Positions 8,787 through 16,982 of a stretch of DNA of 51,123 nt are shown here, piece after piece; position 1 is the stretch's first letter, and every line of letters starts with the position of its first letter. The position numbers and the translations under genes were made by a program. The stretch comes from an uncultured Curtobacterium sp. Its GTDB lineage: Bacteria; Actinomycetota; Actinomycetes; Actinomycetales; Microbacteriaceae. Below the pieces are notes generated by a model that was not told the DNA's origin, made no database searches, and worked only from the letters and a program-made list of their open reading frames with translations. The DNA lies in contig CAJYUW010000015.1 in the NCBI GenBank assembly GCA_913778205.1, forward strand, positions 1-51,123, in the 5' to 3' direction.

Positions 8787-9110
8787 ATGGATGACGACGA
8801 ATTCGACGACTACGACCGCGAGGTCGAACTTGCCCTGTACCGCGAGTACCGCGACGTCGTGTCGCAGTTCCGGTACGTGGTCGAGACCGAGCGACGCTTC
8901 TACCTGGCGAACGAGGTCGAACTCGTGCGCCGCGACACCGAGCACGACTTCTACTTCGAATTGTCGATGAAGGACGTCTGGGTCTGGGACGTGTACCGCT
9001 CCGACCGTTTCGTGAAATCTGTTCGAGTGCTCACGTTCAAGGACGTCAATGTCGAAGAACTGACGGCGCGGGAACTCGAATTGCCGAAGGAACTCGCCCT
9101 CGACGAGTGA
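8787..9110 (+). CDS. DUF2469 domain protein
   Basis: A 107-residue acidic protein of the DUF2469 family, found almost only in actinobacteria directly after rnhB. It begins MDDDEFDDYDREVELALYRE and contains LVRRDTEHDFYFELSMKDVWVWD, highly conserved in the family. Its function is unknown. There is no signal peptide or membrane segment, so it is probably cytosolic. It has its own TAGACT box and essentially no ribosome binding site, suggesting a very short leader. The final third uses a lower-GC codon mixture (GAATTG, AATGTC) than its neighbours. Confidence 0.9.
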   Translation: MDDDEFDDYDREVELALYREYRDVVSQFRYVVETERRFYLANEVELVRRDTEHDFYFELSMKDVWVWDVYRSDRFVKSVRVLTFKDVNVEELTARELELPKELALDE

Positions 9111-9135
9111 TTTCCTGAGGATCGCCGCCGTCACG

Positions 9136-9165
9136 GTGACCGAATGCATTCATCTGCGATAACGT
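9136..9165 (+). promoter_or_regulatory. Probable lsr2 promoter
   Basis: GTGACC (9136-9141) and TAACGT (9160-9165) are separated by 18 bases in a locally AT-richer stretch. They would start a leader of about 28 bases containing the AAGGAG site. Confidence 0.45.
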
Positions 9166-9199
9166 TCCGGGGAAGACTTTCCCCGATCAAGGAGTCGCA

Positions 9200-9550
9200 A
9201 TGGCACAGAAGGTCACCGTTCAGCTCGTCGACGACCTCGACGATTCGCCCATCACCCCCGGCGAAGGTCGCACCGTGGAGTTCGGCTTCGACGGCTCGAA
9301 CTACGAGATCGACCTCTCGAACGACAATGTCGACAAGTTCCGCGAGGCGATCTCCGACTACGTCGCCGCTGCACGCAAGGTGAGCGGTCGTCGCTCCGGT
9401 GGTGCCTCCTCGTCGAAGCCCGCGCCGAAGCGTGGCAACTCCGAGGAGCTCGCGAAGATCCGTGAATGGGCGAAGGAGAACGGGTACGAGGTGTCGTCCC
9501 GCGGCCGCATCTCCACGCAGGTGCAGGAAGCGTACGCCGCCGCACACTGA
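9200..9550 (+). CDS. lsr2: Lsr2-family nucleoid-associated protein
   Basis: A 116-residue Lsr2, the actinobacterial functional analogue of H-NS. It bridges DNA and silences AT-rich genes. The N-terminal dimerisation half starts MAQKVTVQLVDDLD and includes EFGFDGSNYEIDLSNDNVDKFREA. A Ser/Lys linker leads to the DNA-binding tail IREWAKENGYEVSSRGRI, whose RGR inserts into the minor groove. ATG start with AAGGAG (9189-9194) six bases upstream. It is a single-gene unit with its own promoter and a strong hairpin terminator at 9561-9592. Confidence 0.95.
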   Translation: MAQKVTVQLVDDLDDSPITPGEGRTVEFGFDGSNYEIDLSNDNVDKFREAISDYVAAARKVSGRRSGGASSSKPAPKRGNSEELAKIREWAKENGYEVSSRGRISTQVQEAYAAAH

Positions 9551-9560
9551 CACGACGTCG

Positions 9561-9592
9561 ACGGGCCCGGACGAGTGATCGTCCGGGCCCGT
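9561..9592 (+). terminator. Intrinsic-type terminator of lsr2
   Basis: ACGGGCCCGGAC (9561-9572) pairs perfectly with GTCCGGGCCCGT (9581-9592) around the loop GAGTGATC. The 12-bp stem is followed by TCGTCATT, a weak T-rich tail. It begins ten bases after the lsr2 stop. Confidence 0.75.
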
Positions 9593-9697
9593 TCGTCATT
9601 CCTGCACAACGACTCCGAACTGCTCGTCGTCCACAGCGCTCGTCCCGAAGCATTCCACGATGCGCTCGGTCCCGCACCCTGGGACCGGAGGCGGAAC

Positions 9698-10060
9698 ATG
9701 GGAAACGGAACGACGACACCACTCGGTACGCACGGTGAATCAATCGCCGCGGAATGGCTCGAGCGACGCGGGCATCGCATCGTCGAACGGAACTGGCGGT
9801 GCGCGCGGGGCGAGATCGACATCGTCGCCCGGGACGGCGACACCCTCGTCTTCATCGAGGTGAAGACCCGAGCCGGGGGAACGACCGGGCACCCGTTCGA
9901 GGCGATCACCGACACCAAGGTCCGACGCCTGCGACAGCTCGTGCCCGCATGGTTCGCGGAGCACTCCGACGTCAGCGCCCGGTCGGTCCGCATCGACGCG
10001 GTGGCCGTGCACGTCGACGGACCGAGGACCGTCGTCGAACACGTCGAGGGTGTGCAGTGA
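9698..10060 (+). CDS. YraN family (UPF0102) endonuclease-fold protein
   Basis: A 120-residue UPF0102 protein with a Holliday-junction-resolvase-like fold. The motif GEIDIVARDGDTLVFIEVKTR shows the acidic residues and EVK typical of this nuclease superfamily. GTHGESIAAEWLERRGHRIVERNWR is the N-terminal signature. The biological role is unproven. ATG at 9698 gives the normal length; the frame is open further upstream but overlaps the terminator of lsr2. It is translationally coupled to the comM-like gene (GTGA overlap), and the yraN-comM-dprA-xerC order suggests a link to DNA uptake or recombination. Confidence 0.9.
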   Translation: MGNGTTTPLGTHGESIAAEWLERRGHRIVERNWRCARGEIDIVARDGDTLVFIEVKTRAGGTTGHPFEAITDTKVRRLRQLVPAWFAEHSDVSARSVRIDAVAVHVDGPRTVVEHVEGVQ

Positions 10061-11586
10061 CCGGCATCGGTCGCGCGACGGCGGTGGCGCTGCTCGGGGT
10101 GAGCGGGCGGCTCGTCGAGGTCGAGGCGCACCTGACGAGCCAGCTGCCGGCGTTCCGGATCATCGGGCTGCCCGACACCGCGCTCGGAGAGGCCCGCGAG
10201 CGGGTCCGGTCGGCAGCGTCGAACGCGGGGTGCCCGCTGCCGGCCCGGCGCATCACGGTGAACCTCACCCCGGCGGCCGTGCCGAAGCGGGGATCGGGGT
10301 TCGACCTCGCCATCGCCATGGCCGTGCTCGTGGCGTCCGGCTCGGCACCGGGACTGCCAGCAGCGACCGTCCACCTCGGCGAACTCGGGCTCGACGGACG
10401 ACTCCGTCCGGTCGTCGGCATCGTCCCGATGCTGCTCGCGGCGCGCGATGCCGGTGTCCGGCGCGCGGTCGTCCCGACCGGCAACCTGGACGAGGCGCGG
10501 ATCGTCGGCGGGATCGACCTGGTGCCGGTCGACTCGCTCCGCGCCGCGGCCATCGACGCCGGAGCGGCGCTGCCGCCGGTCGAGGTGGAGCCGGTGCCCG
10601 CGGCGCCGCCCGCTCCGGACCACACGGTGCGTGCCGAGCCGGAACTCGGCGAGGTCGTCGGCAACGAGGTCGGTGTCCGCGCCGTGCTCGCGGCAGCAGC
10701 GGGCGGGCACCACGTCCTCATGCTCGGGCCGCCCGGCGCCGGCAAGACCATGCTCGCCGAGCGGCTCCCCGGGATCCTGCCCGACCTCGACGACGCGGAG
10801 GCGCTCGAGGTCGCCGCGGTGCGGTCCGTCGCGGGTCACGGCGCACGGTCCTGGACGCGACGCCCGCCGTGGGAGGCTCCGCACCACTCGGCCTCGGCGG
10901 TCGCGCTCATCGGCGGCGGATCCGGGGTGATCCGGCCGGGGGCGGTGTCCCGGGCGACGCACGGCGTGCTCTTCATCGACGAGGCGCCCGAGTTCCCTCG
11001 TGCCGTGCTCGACGCGCTCCGGCAGCCGCTGGAGTCCGGGCGCATCGCCGTGCACCGCTCTGCAGGAGCCGTCGAGTTCCCCGCACGGTGTCAGGTCGTG
11101 CTCGCGGCGAACCCGTGCCCGTGCGGCCACGCCGGCATCGCGCACTCGTCCCCGTGCGAGTGCTCGCCGAGCACGGTTCGTCGGTACCTCGGCCGGCTGT
11201 CCGGTCCGTTGCTCGACCGGATCGACATCCGCGTGCAGGTCCCGCGCGTGACGTCGGCCGCGGTCCGGGGTGCAGCCGACCGTGCGCCGACGACCGTCGA
11301 GGCCCGGGGCCGCGTCGAGGCCGCGCGAGCCCGAGCTGCTGCTCGGCTCCGGGACACGGAGTGGCGTCTGAACAGTGAGGTGACCGGCACCTGGTTGCGT
11401 CGCCACGGGCGAGGTGCACCGGACGCGACCACGGTCATCGACCAGGCGCTCGACCGCGGGACGCTCACGATGCGCGGGTGGGACCGGGTGATGCGGTTGG
11501 CGTGGACGCTGGCCGACCTCGCGGAGGCCGATCGGCCCACCGCCGAGCACGTCCAGGGTGCCCTCGCGTTGCGGAGCGCGCTGTGA
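10057..11586 (+). CDS. comM: YifB/ComM family magnesium-chelatase-like AAA ATPase
   Basis: A 509-residue ComM-type protein. The N-terminal Lon-like half (residues 1-170) is followed by an AAA+ module: Walker A GPPGAGKT (about 224-231), Walker B GVLFIDEAPE and the Cys-rich ANPCPCGHAG, then a C-terminal Mg-chelatase domain. In Vibrio and Acinetobacter, ComM is a helicase for branch migration during natural transformation. In actinobacteria the gene is common without proven competence. The GTG start overlaps yraN by four bases and its stop overlaps dprA in the same way, so the three are one coupled unit. Confidence 0.93.
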   Translation: MTGIGRATAVALLGVSGRLVEVEAHLTSQLPAFRIIGLPDTALGEARERVRSAASNAGCPLPARRITVNLTPAAVPKRGSGFDLAIAMAVLVASGSAPGLPAATVHLGELGLDGRLRPVVGIVPMLLAARDAGVRRAVVPTGNLDEARIVGGIDLVPVDSLRAAAIDAGAALPPVEVEPVPAAPPAPDHTVRAEPELGEVVGNEVGVRAVLAAAAGGHHVLMLGPPGAGKTMLAERLPGILPDLDDAEALEVAAVRSVAGHGARSWTRRPPWEAPHHSASAVALIGGGSGVIRPGAVSRATHGVLFIDEAPEFPRAVLDALRQPLESGRIAVHRSAGAVEFPARCQVVLAANPCPCGHAGIAHSSPCECSPSTVRRYLGRLSGPLLDRIDIRVQVPRVTSAAVRGAADRAPTTVEARGRVEAARARAAARLRDTEWRLNSEVTGTWLRRHGRGAPDATTVIDQALDRGTLTMRGWDRVMRLAWTLADLAEADRPTAEHVQGALALRSAL

Positions 11587-12827
11587 CGCCGCACCGCCCG
11601 GAACTCCTCGAGGCCGTTGCACGGCTGGCGGACGCCGACGGGCTCGACCCGATCGAGCTCGCCACCCGTGTCGCGTGGTCGATCGTCGTCGAGCCCGGTG
11701 ACGCGATCGCCGGCGGGCTGGTCGACGCACTCGGGCCGGCGTCCGCGTTCGAGGTCGTCCTCGCCGCTGCCGACGACGGCATCGACGCGATGGTCGGGAT
11801 GTGCGCCGAGCGCGGTGTCGCGGGGACGGACGACCTGCCCGCCTACGCGAGGGCCGCGACGAAGGCGATCGATCGCTGGCGACCCCGCCTCGCGTCCGCC
11901 GACGTCGGCGCGGTCATCGCAGCAGCCGACGCGGTCGGAGCGCGCCTGCTCGTGCCCGACGCGCCCGGGTGGCCGGTCGGGCTCGACGACCTCGGGCACC
12001 ACGCGCCGCTCGTGCTCTGGTCCCGTTCGGCGGGCCGTGCCCGGACGGCCCTCACCGTCGCGCCGACGGTCGCCGTGGTGGGCTCGCGGGCGAACACGGT
12101 CGCCGGTGCCGAGGCAGCAGCGGACGTGACCTCCAGGGCGGTCGACGCGGGGTGCGTCGTCGTGAGCGGGGGAGCGTACGGCATCGACGCCGTCGCCCAT
12201 CGGGTCGCGATCGCGGCCGGGGCACCGACGGTCGCGGTGCTCGCAGGTGGTGTCGACCAGCTCTACCCGGCCGGGAACGTCGAGCTGCTCCGCAACGTCG
12301 CACAGCAGGGCGCGGTCATCGCCGAGTCGCCGCCGGGGACGCGACCGTCCCGCTGGCGGTTCCTCGCCAGGAACCGGCTCATCGCCGCGATGGCCGACGT
12401 CACCGTCGTTGTGGAGGCCGGCGCGCGGTCCGGAGCACTGAACACCGCCCACCACGCCGGCCAGCTCGGGAGGACGGTGTTCGCCGTTCCGGGGCCCTTC
12501 GCGTCGGCAGCGTCCGTGGGATGCCACCGGCTCGTCGCCCTGGGGCGGGCACAGCTCATGGTCCACCCGGACGAGGCCGCGGCCGCAGCGCGCGACCAGC
12601 GGGGCGGTACCCCCGGTGACCCGTCCGGTACGCCGCTCGTCGTGCACGACGACCCGGACGTCCTGCGCGCGCTCGATGCCCTCGGCCGGAGGTCGCTCTC
12701 GGTCGACGAGATCGCGCGCCGCAGCGGGTTGTCGATCGCCGATGCGACCGACGCACTCGCGCTGGCGCAGATCCAGGGGCTCGCGCAGCACGGCGTCGGC
12801 GGGTGGCACCGGACCGCGCAGCGGTGA
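11583..12827 (+). CDS. dprA: DNA-processing protein DprA
   Basis: A 414-residue DprA/Smf. The Rossmann-like core contains AVVGSRANT, VVSGGAYGIDAVAHRVAI, AVLAGGVDQLYPAGN and RFLARNRLIAAMAD, all standard DprA motifs. A C-terminal winged-helix-like segment (RSLSVDEIARRSGLSIADAT) follows. DprA protects incoming single-stranded DNA and loads RecA. The protein has an N-terminal extension of about 140 residues. The GTG start overlaps the comM stop (GTGA). Confidence 0.94.
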   Translation: MTPHRPELLEAVARLADADGLDPIELATRVAWSIVVEPGDAIAGGLVDALGPASAFEVVLAAADDGIDAMVGMCAERGVAGTDDLPAYARAATKAIDRWRPRLASADVGAVIAAADAVGARLLVPDAPGWPVGLDDLGHHAPLVLWSRSAGRARTALTVAPTVAVVGSRANTVAGAEAAADVTSRAVDAGCVVVSGGAYGIDAVAHRVAIAAGAPTVAVLAGGVDQLYPAGNVELLRNVAQQGAVIAESPPGTRPSRWRFLARNRLIAAMADVTVVVEAGARSGALNTAHHAGQLGRTVFAVPGPFASAASVGCHRLVALGRAQLMVHPDEAAAAARDQRGGTPGDPSGTPLVVHDDPDVLRALDALGRRSLSVDEIARRSGLSIADATDALALAQIQGLAQHGVGGWHRTAQR

Positions 12828-12831
12828 GCCG

Positions 12832-12837
12832 TAGCCT
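12832..12837 (+). promoter_or_regulatory. -10 box TAGCCT for leaderless xerC
   Basis: TAGCCT ends six bases before the GTG start of xerC at 12844, so transcription would begin at or next to the start codon. No Shine-Dalgarno sequence is present in the gap. Confidence 0.45.
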
Positions 12838-12843
12838 GGACCC

Positions 12844-13815
12844 GTGGCGGGTACGGACGGAGAGCGGGACCTGGGACGGGTGGTCGACGCCTTCCTCGGA
12901 CACGTGCGGCACGCCCGGGGCCTCAGTGAGCAGACCGTCCGCGCGTACGCCAACGACCTCGCGCAGCTGGTCGGGTTCGCGGCGGCCCGGGGCACGACCA
13001 CGGTGGACGGCGTCTCGCTCGAGCTGCTCCGGGACTGGCTGTGGGAGGCCGACCAGCAGGCGCTCGCCCGGGCGACCATCGCGCGGCGGTCGTCGTCGGT
13101 GCGCGCCTTCACCCGGTGGGCGAGCGAGACGGGGGTCCTCGCGACCGATCCGGCCGTGCGACTCCGTGCCCCGAAGGGGTCCGCACACCTGCCGCGGGTG
13201 GTGTCGAACGACCAGGTGCGGACGATGCTCGACGCGCTTTCGGCGCGAGCGGCGACGGACGATCCCGGGGCGCTCCGCGACCTCGCCGTCGTCGAGTTGC
13301 TGTACGCGGCGGCGATCCGGGTCAGCGAGCTCGTGGGTCTCGACCTCGTCGACGTCGATCGGAGCCGTCTGACCGTCCGGGTCCTCGGCAAGGGCGGCAG
13401 GGAGCGCGTGGTGCCGTTCGGCGTTCCCGCACGAGACGCACTCGAGGAGTGGCTCGAGCGCGGTCGTCCGGTGCTCGCGGCGCGGCGCCTCGCCGCCGAC
13501 GTCGACGGTGTGCGTACGGCGGACACCGGTGGGAGCGGCAGCGCGCTGTTCCTCGGGGACCGCGGCGGCCGGCTCGGGACGCGGAGCGCCTACCGGATCG
13601 TGGCCCGACTGTTGGAGGACGTCCCGGGGGAGGGACCGGCGGGGCCGCACACCTTCCGGCACACGGCGGCGACGCACCTCCTCGACGGCGGTGCGGACCT
13701 CCGAGCGGTGCAGGAGTTGCTCGGGCACGCGAGCCTCGGCACGACGCAGATCTACACGCACGTGTCCTCGGCGCGGTTGCGCGAGGTGTACCGGACGGCC
13801 CACCCTAGAGCGTGA
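12844..13815 (+). CDS. xerC: Tyrosine recombinase XerC
   Basis: A 323-residue tyrosine recombinase. The N-terminal SAM-like domain (residues 12-100) is followed by the catalytic domain with the full set Arg159 (AAAIRVSEL), Lys183 (VLGKGGRERVVP), His269 and Arg272 (PHTFRHTAATHLLDGGADL), His295 (LLGHASLGTTQ) and nucleophile Tyr304 (IYTHVS). The length and close match suit the chromosome-dimer-resolving XerC acting at dif with XerD. Its position after dprA is the conserved actinobacterial one, so it is not a phage integrase. A phenylalanine/alanine-rich linker around residues 210-235 is slightly longer than usual. It is probably transcribed without a leader. Confidence 0.93.
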   Translation: MAGTDGERDLGRVVDAFLGHVRHARGLSEQTVRAYANDLAQLVGFAAARGTTTVDGVSLELLRDWLWEADQQALARATIARRSSSVRAFTRWASETGVLATDPAVRLRAPKGSAHLPRVVSNDQVRTMLDALSARAATDDPGALRDLAVVELLYAAAIRVSELVGLDLVDVDRSRLTVRVLGKGGRERVVPFGVPARDALEEWLERGRPVLAARRLAADVDGVRTADTGGSGSALFLGDRGGRLGTRSAYRIVARLLEDVPGEGPAGPHTFRHTAATHLLDGGADLRAVQELLGHASLGTTQIYTHVSSARLREVYRTAHPRA

Positions 13816-14010
13816 CCGCGGGGAGCGCTCGGCGGGCGGTCGGTAGTCGTGCGTGGCGGAGCCGCCCGGCGACCCCACCCCCGCAGGCCGAGCCTCGGCA
13901 TCCCGCGCCCGGGTGGGCGACGCCCCGTCGCACCGGGCCCGGCAGGCCGTGGTCGGCTCGTCAGCGTCGTACCCGGGTGTCACCCGCCGAGCCGCGGTGC
14001 CGACCCGCGC

Positions 14011-14925
14011 TCACCCTGACCATGCCGACGTCGGCAGCAGCACTGGCCACTCGCCCGTGGGGAGGAACGGTGTCGGATCGACGTACCGGTCGTCGACGCG
14101 GGCTCCGAGGTGCACGCACGGAGCACTCGCCGGGCAGTGGCCCACCGCAACGTGGCCGACGGGGGATCCCTGCGTCACCGTGTCGCCCTTCGCCACGATC
14201 GGCGTCACGGAGTCGAGCGTGCTCAGGAAACCGTCGCCGTGGTCGATCGTCACGACGGGCCGACCCGCCACGGGGCCTGCGAAGGAGACCGTCCCGTCGG
14301 CGACCGCCACCGCCGTCGTGCCGACCTGCGCCGGGACGTCGATGCCCCGGTGTCCGGACGAGTAGTCGTCAACGGGAGCCTCCCACGGCCGCTCGACCAC
14401 GCGTGTCCCGGTCGGCCAGACCCACGGAGCCGTCGCGGGTTCGTCCGCAGCGCCCGGGGCCGGCGGCTCCTCGGCTCCCGTGCGCTGCACGCCGACCGCA
14501 TCCGTGACGGTGGCAGACGTCGGTGTGGCTGGCAGAGCGGTCGGAACGCCGACGACCGATGCGATTGCGCACGAGATGGCCGCCGCGAGCACGAACGCCG
14601 AGCGCAGCCACCGTGCGCGCGTCGGGCACCCGTGTCCCGCCCACCAGTGCGCCGCCCGCCGCCGCGCCGCCGACCAGCGCGCCCTCCAGTGCGCCGGCCG
14701 CCAGCGCGCCGTCCACGCGTGCGCGCACCACCTGCGCGCCGCCCACCGGCGCGGCAGACCGCGCAGTGCCGACCCCGGCCCCGGCCCCGACGCCGATCCC
14801 GGCCCCGATCCCGGCCCCGGCCCCGGCCCCGGCCCCGGCCCCGACCCCGACCCCGACCCCGACCCAGCAAGCCTCCGCCCCACCGCTTCCGCACGCCCTT
14901 CCCGGCCCGTCGTCCCCACGTCCAT
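14011..14925 (-). CDS. Secreted M23-type peptidase domain protein (start uncertain)
   Basis: The C-terminal 130 residues form a LytM/M23 domain: SGHRGIDVPAQVGTTAVAVADGTVSFAG has the His-x-Gly-x-Asp zinc ligands, and GHVAVGHCPASAPCVHLGAR is the second motif. In the usual His-x-His pair the first His is Cys here (CVHLG), as in many actinobacterial members. A hydrophobic segment (SAFVLAAAISCAIASVVGV) looks like a signal peptide. The start is the problem. ATG at 14925 is a normal start but puts about 105 residues of Gly/Ser/Pro repeats and Trp/Arg-rich sequence before the signal. A CTG at 14607 would give an ideal signal peptide beginning MRSAFVLAAA. The role is probably in cell-wall remodelling. 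Confidence 0.75.
   Translation of the reverse strand: MDVGTTGREGRAEAVGRRLAGSGSGSGSGPGPGPGPGPGSGPGSASGPGPGSALRGLPRRWAARRWCAHAWTARWRPAHWRARWSAARRRAAHWWAGHGCPTRARWLRSAFVLAAAISCAIASVVGVPTALPATPTSATVTDAVGVQRTGAEEPPAPGAADEPATAPWVWPTGTRVVERPWEAPVDDYSSGHRGIDVPAQVGTTAVAVADGTVSFAGPVAGRPVVTIDHGDGFLSTLDSVTPIVAKGDTVTQGSPVGHVAVGHCPASAPCVHLGARVDDRYVDPTPFLPTGEWPVLLPTSAWSG
14783..14872. repeat. Low-complexity GGCCCC/GACCCC hexamer repeat
   Basis: A run of CCCCGG and CCCCGA units (at least ten) lies within the long upstream part of the M23 frame. On the minus strand it would encode alternating Gly-Ser and Gly-Pro dipeptides. It is prone to length change by slippage, which argues that the true protein start is downstream of it. 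Confidence 0.65.
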
Positions 14926-15134
14926 CCCGTGAGCATCCCGCCCTGGGCCGGACCACGCGACGGACCAGAGGTGGTCCGTGGAGGGCGAGCCGCGCCTCCC
15001 GGCCGGTGGAGGAACCGCTGCCCACCGGGATGCGCGCCCGCTCCGCGCACGTGCCAGGCCGGACCCCGCGCCTGCTCCGCGCACGTGCCAGGCCGGACCC
15101 GGCGCCCGCCGACGCGGACCTGCCAGGACCGGTT
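14926..15134. other. Gap upstream of the sugar transporter, holding direct repeats
   Basis: Together with the promoter and leader to 15264, this is a gap of 339 bases without a credible gene. It contains two exact 27-bp copies (15040-15066 and 15074-15100, spaced 34 bases apart) and a degenerate third copy near 15111. Each full copy includes the palindrome GCACGTGC. Confidence 0.55.
15040..15100. repeat. Direct repeat, 27 bp twice, each with a GCACGTGC palindrome
   Basis: Both copies start GCTCCGCGCACGTGCCAGG and end GCCGGACCC. They precede the promoter of the sugar transporter by about 35 bases, so they could be paired operator sites for a local regulator. No regulator gene is adjacent. Confidence 0.5.
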
Positions 15135-15163
15135 ATGACCACACGGCGCCCGAGGAGTACAGT
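15135..15163 (+). promoter_or_regulatory. Probable promoter of the sugar transporter
   Basis: ATGACC (15135-15140) and TACAGT (15158-15163) are separated by 17 bases. The leader would be about 95 bases. Confidence 0.45.
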
Positions 15164-15264
15164 CGGGGCCGCTCCGGAACACGCAACGCCGCTCGGACGG
15201 CGAACCAGCCGACCGCCGGAGCACCGTGCGCCCACCCAGCACGGCGGCAAGAACCTGGAGCACC

Positions 15265-16707
15265 GTGTCGAACACGTCCACCCAGCACGGCGAGGACCGT
15301 GCGTTCAAGGGGAAGGTCACCCTGTTCGCCATCGCGGCGGCAGTCGGCGGCTTCCTCTTCGGTTTCGACTCCTCCGTGATCAACGGAGCCGTCGACGCGA
15401 TCAAGGGCGAGTTCGGCCTGTCCGACGCCGCGAGCGGCTTCGCGGTCGCGTCTGCCCTGATCGGCTGCGCGTTCGGCGCCTACTTCGCGGGCCGGCTGGC
15501 GGACCGCTGGGGCCGCACCCGGGTCATGTTCTGGGCCGCCGTGCTGTTCTTCGTCAGCTCGATCGGCAGCGCCTTCGCGTTCGCCACCTGGGACCTCGTG
15601 GTCTGGCGCCTCGTCGGCGGTCTCGGCATCGGCACCGCGTCGGTCATCGCCCCGGCGTACATCTCCGAGGTCTCGCCGAAGGCCATCCGTGGTCGTCTCG
15701 CCTCGTTCCAGCAGCTCGCGATCACCCTCGGAATCTTCGCCGCGCTGCTCTCCGACCAGCTGTTCGCCGTCACCGCCGGTGGTGCCTCGGAGCAGGTGCT
15801 CGGCCTCGCGGCCTGGCGCTGGATGTTCCTGGTCGGCGTGGTCCCGTCGGTCGTCTACGGCGTGCTCGCGATCACGCTGCCCGAGTCGCCGCGCTTCCTC
15901 CTCGCGAAGGGCCGCACGGACGACGCGCGCGGCGTGATGGAGAAGATCGTCCCCCGCGACACGGTGAACACGAGCCTCGAGGAGATCCAGGACGGCATCG
16001 AGAAGGAGGCCAACGAGAAGAAGGGCTCCATCCGGGGCAACCGCTTCGGGCTCCAGCCGATCGTGTGGGTCGGCATCATCCTCGCCGTGCTGCAGCAGTT
16101 CGTCGGCATCAACGTGATCTTCTACTACTCGACGACGCTCTGGCAGGCCGTCGGCTTCAAGGAGGAGCAGTCGTTCCTCATCTCGACCATCACGTCGGTC
16201 GTCAACGTCGCAGTGACGTTCATCGCGATCTTCACGGTGGACAAGCTCGGTCGGAAGCCGCTCCTCGTCGCCGGTTCCACGGGCATGTTCGTGTCGCTCA
16301 CGATGGTCGCGATCGCGTTCTCGCAGGCGACCATCGTGAACGGTGAGCCGCAGCTGCCGGGCGCGTGGGGCGTCATCGCGCTGATCTTCGCGAACCTCTT
16401 CGTCGTGTCCTTCGGCGCCACCTGGGGTCCGCTCATGTGGGTGCTGCTCGGTGAGATGTTCCCGAACCGAATCCGCGCCACGGCGCTCGGCGTCGGCTCC
16501 GCGGCGAACTGGATCGCGAACTTCCTGGTCACGATCACCTTCCCGGTGCTCTCCGGCTTCAACCTGACGGTCACCTACGGCATCTACGCCCTGTTCGCCC
16601 TGCTCTCCCTGTTCTTCGTCATCCGGAAGATCCCGGAGACCAAGGGCCGCTCGCTCGAGGAGATGGGCATCACGGCCGAGGGCGAGACGGTGGACGCCAA
16701 GTCCTGA
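15265..16707 (+). CDS. Sugar porter family MFS transporter (sugar:H+ symporter)
   Basis: A 480-residue, 12-helix major facilitator of the XylE/GalP/GLUT type. Sugar-porter signatures are present in order: [15 protein letters not shown] in helix 1, [14 protein letters not shown] after helix 2, [12 protein letters not shown] at the end of helix 6, [13 protein letters not shown] in helix 7, DKLGRKPLL after helix 8 and [11 protein letters not shown] after helix 12. The likely substrate is a pentose or hexose, which cannot be fixed from sequence. GTG at 15265 is chosen because GGAG sits four bases upstream; an ATG 13 codons earlier lacks a site. The gene separates the M23 gene from rpsB, which are close neighbours in many related genomes. 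Confidence 0.92.
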   Translation: MSNTSTQHGEDRAFKGKVTLFAIAAAVGGFLFGFDSSVINGAVDAIKGEFGLSDAASGFAVASALIGCAFGAYFAGRLADRWGRTRVMFWAAVLFFVSSIGSAFAFATWDLVVWRLVGGLGIGTASVIAPAYISEVSPKAIRGRLASFQQLAITLGIFAALLSDQLFAVTAGGASEQVLGLAAWRWMFLVGVVPSVVYGVLAITLPESPRFLLAKGRTDDARGVMEKIVPRDTVNTSLEEIQDGIEKEANEKKGSIRGNRFGLQPIVWVGIILAVLQQFVGINVIFYYSTTLWQAVGFKEEQSFLISTITSVVNVAVTFIAIFTVDKLGRKPLLVAGSTGMFVSLTMVAIAFSQATIVNGEPQLPGAWGVIALIFANLFVVSFGATWGPLMWVLLGEMFPNRIRATALGVGSAANWIANFLVTITFPVLSGFNLTVTYGIYALFALLSLFFVIRKIPETKGRSLEEMGITAEGETVDAKS

Positions 16708-16730
16708 CGCCCCGGCGTCACCACCGGCCT

Positions 16731-16768
16731 GGAGGCGCGGTGCGGGTCCGCCCCGCACCGCGCCTTCC
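16731..16768. terminator. Hairpin terminator after the sugar transporter
   Basis: AGGCGCGGTGCGGG (16733-16746) pairs perfectly with CCCGCACCGCGCCT (16752-16765) around TCCGC. The outer GG and TCC extend it weakly. It belongs to the dispersed GGAGGC hairpin family and ends 18 bases before the rpsB -10 box. Confidence 0.65.
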
Positions 16769-16785
16769 GTGCGTCCACGGTCTGC

Positions 16786-16791
16786 TAGCAT
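16786..16791 (+). promoter_or_regulatory. -10 box of rpsB
   Basis: TAGCAT faces rpsB. A transcript from here would carry a leader of about 185 bases. CACGACC/GGTCGTG (16901-16917) forms a short perfect hairpin inside it. S2 represses its own leader in E. coli, so a similar element is plausible but not shown. Confidence 0.45.
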
Positions 16792-16982
16792 CTCTTCAGC
16801 AGCGCGCTGAGCGCGCTGACTTCGCGTGTCCACACGCACTCCGCGGCCACCGGTCCCGTTCTCGCGAGCGGGCGGCCGTCCGGAGTGGGGCACCAGGGGC
16901 CACGACCACCGGTCGTGACCGACACAACCGCAACCGTGCACGCGGCTCGAACAGCCGCGCGCCGAGAACAAGGAGGGACGGC

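Noticed and set aside
12844..13815. Tyrosine recombinase as phage or island integrase
   Set aside because: The sequence and dprA-xerC order fit housekeeping XerC, and no attachment repeats or phage genes are nearby.
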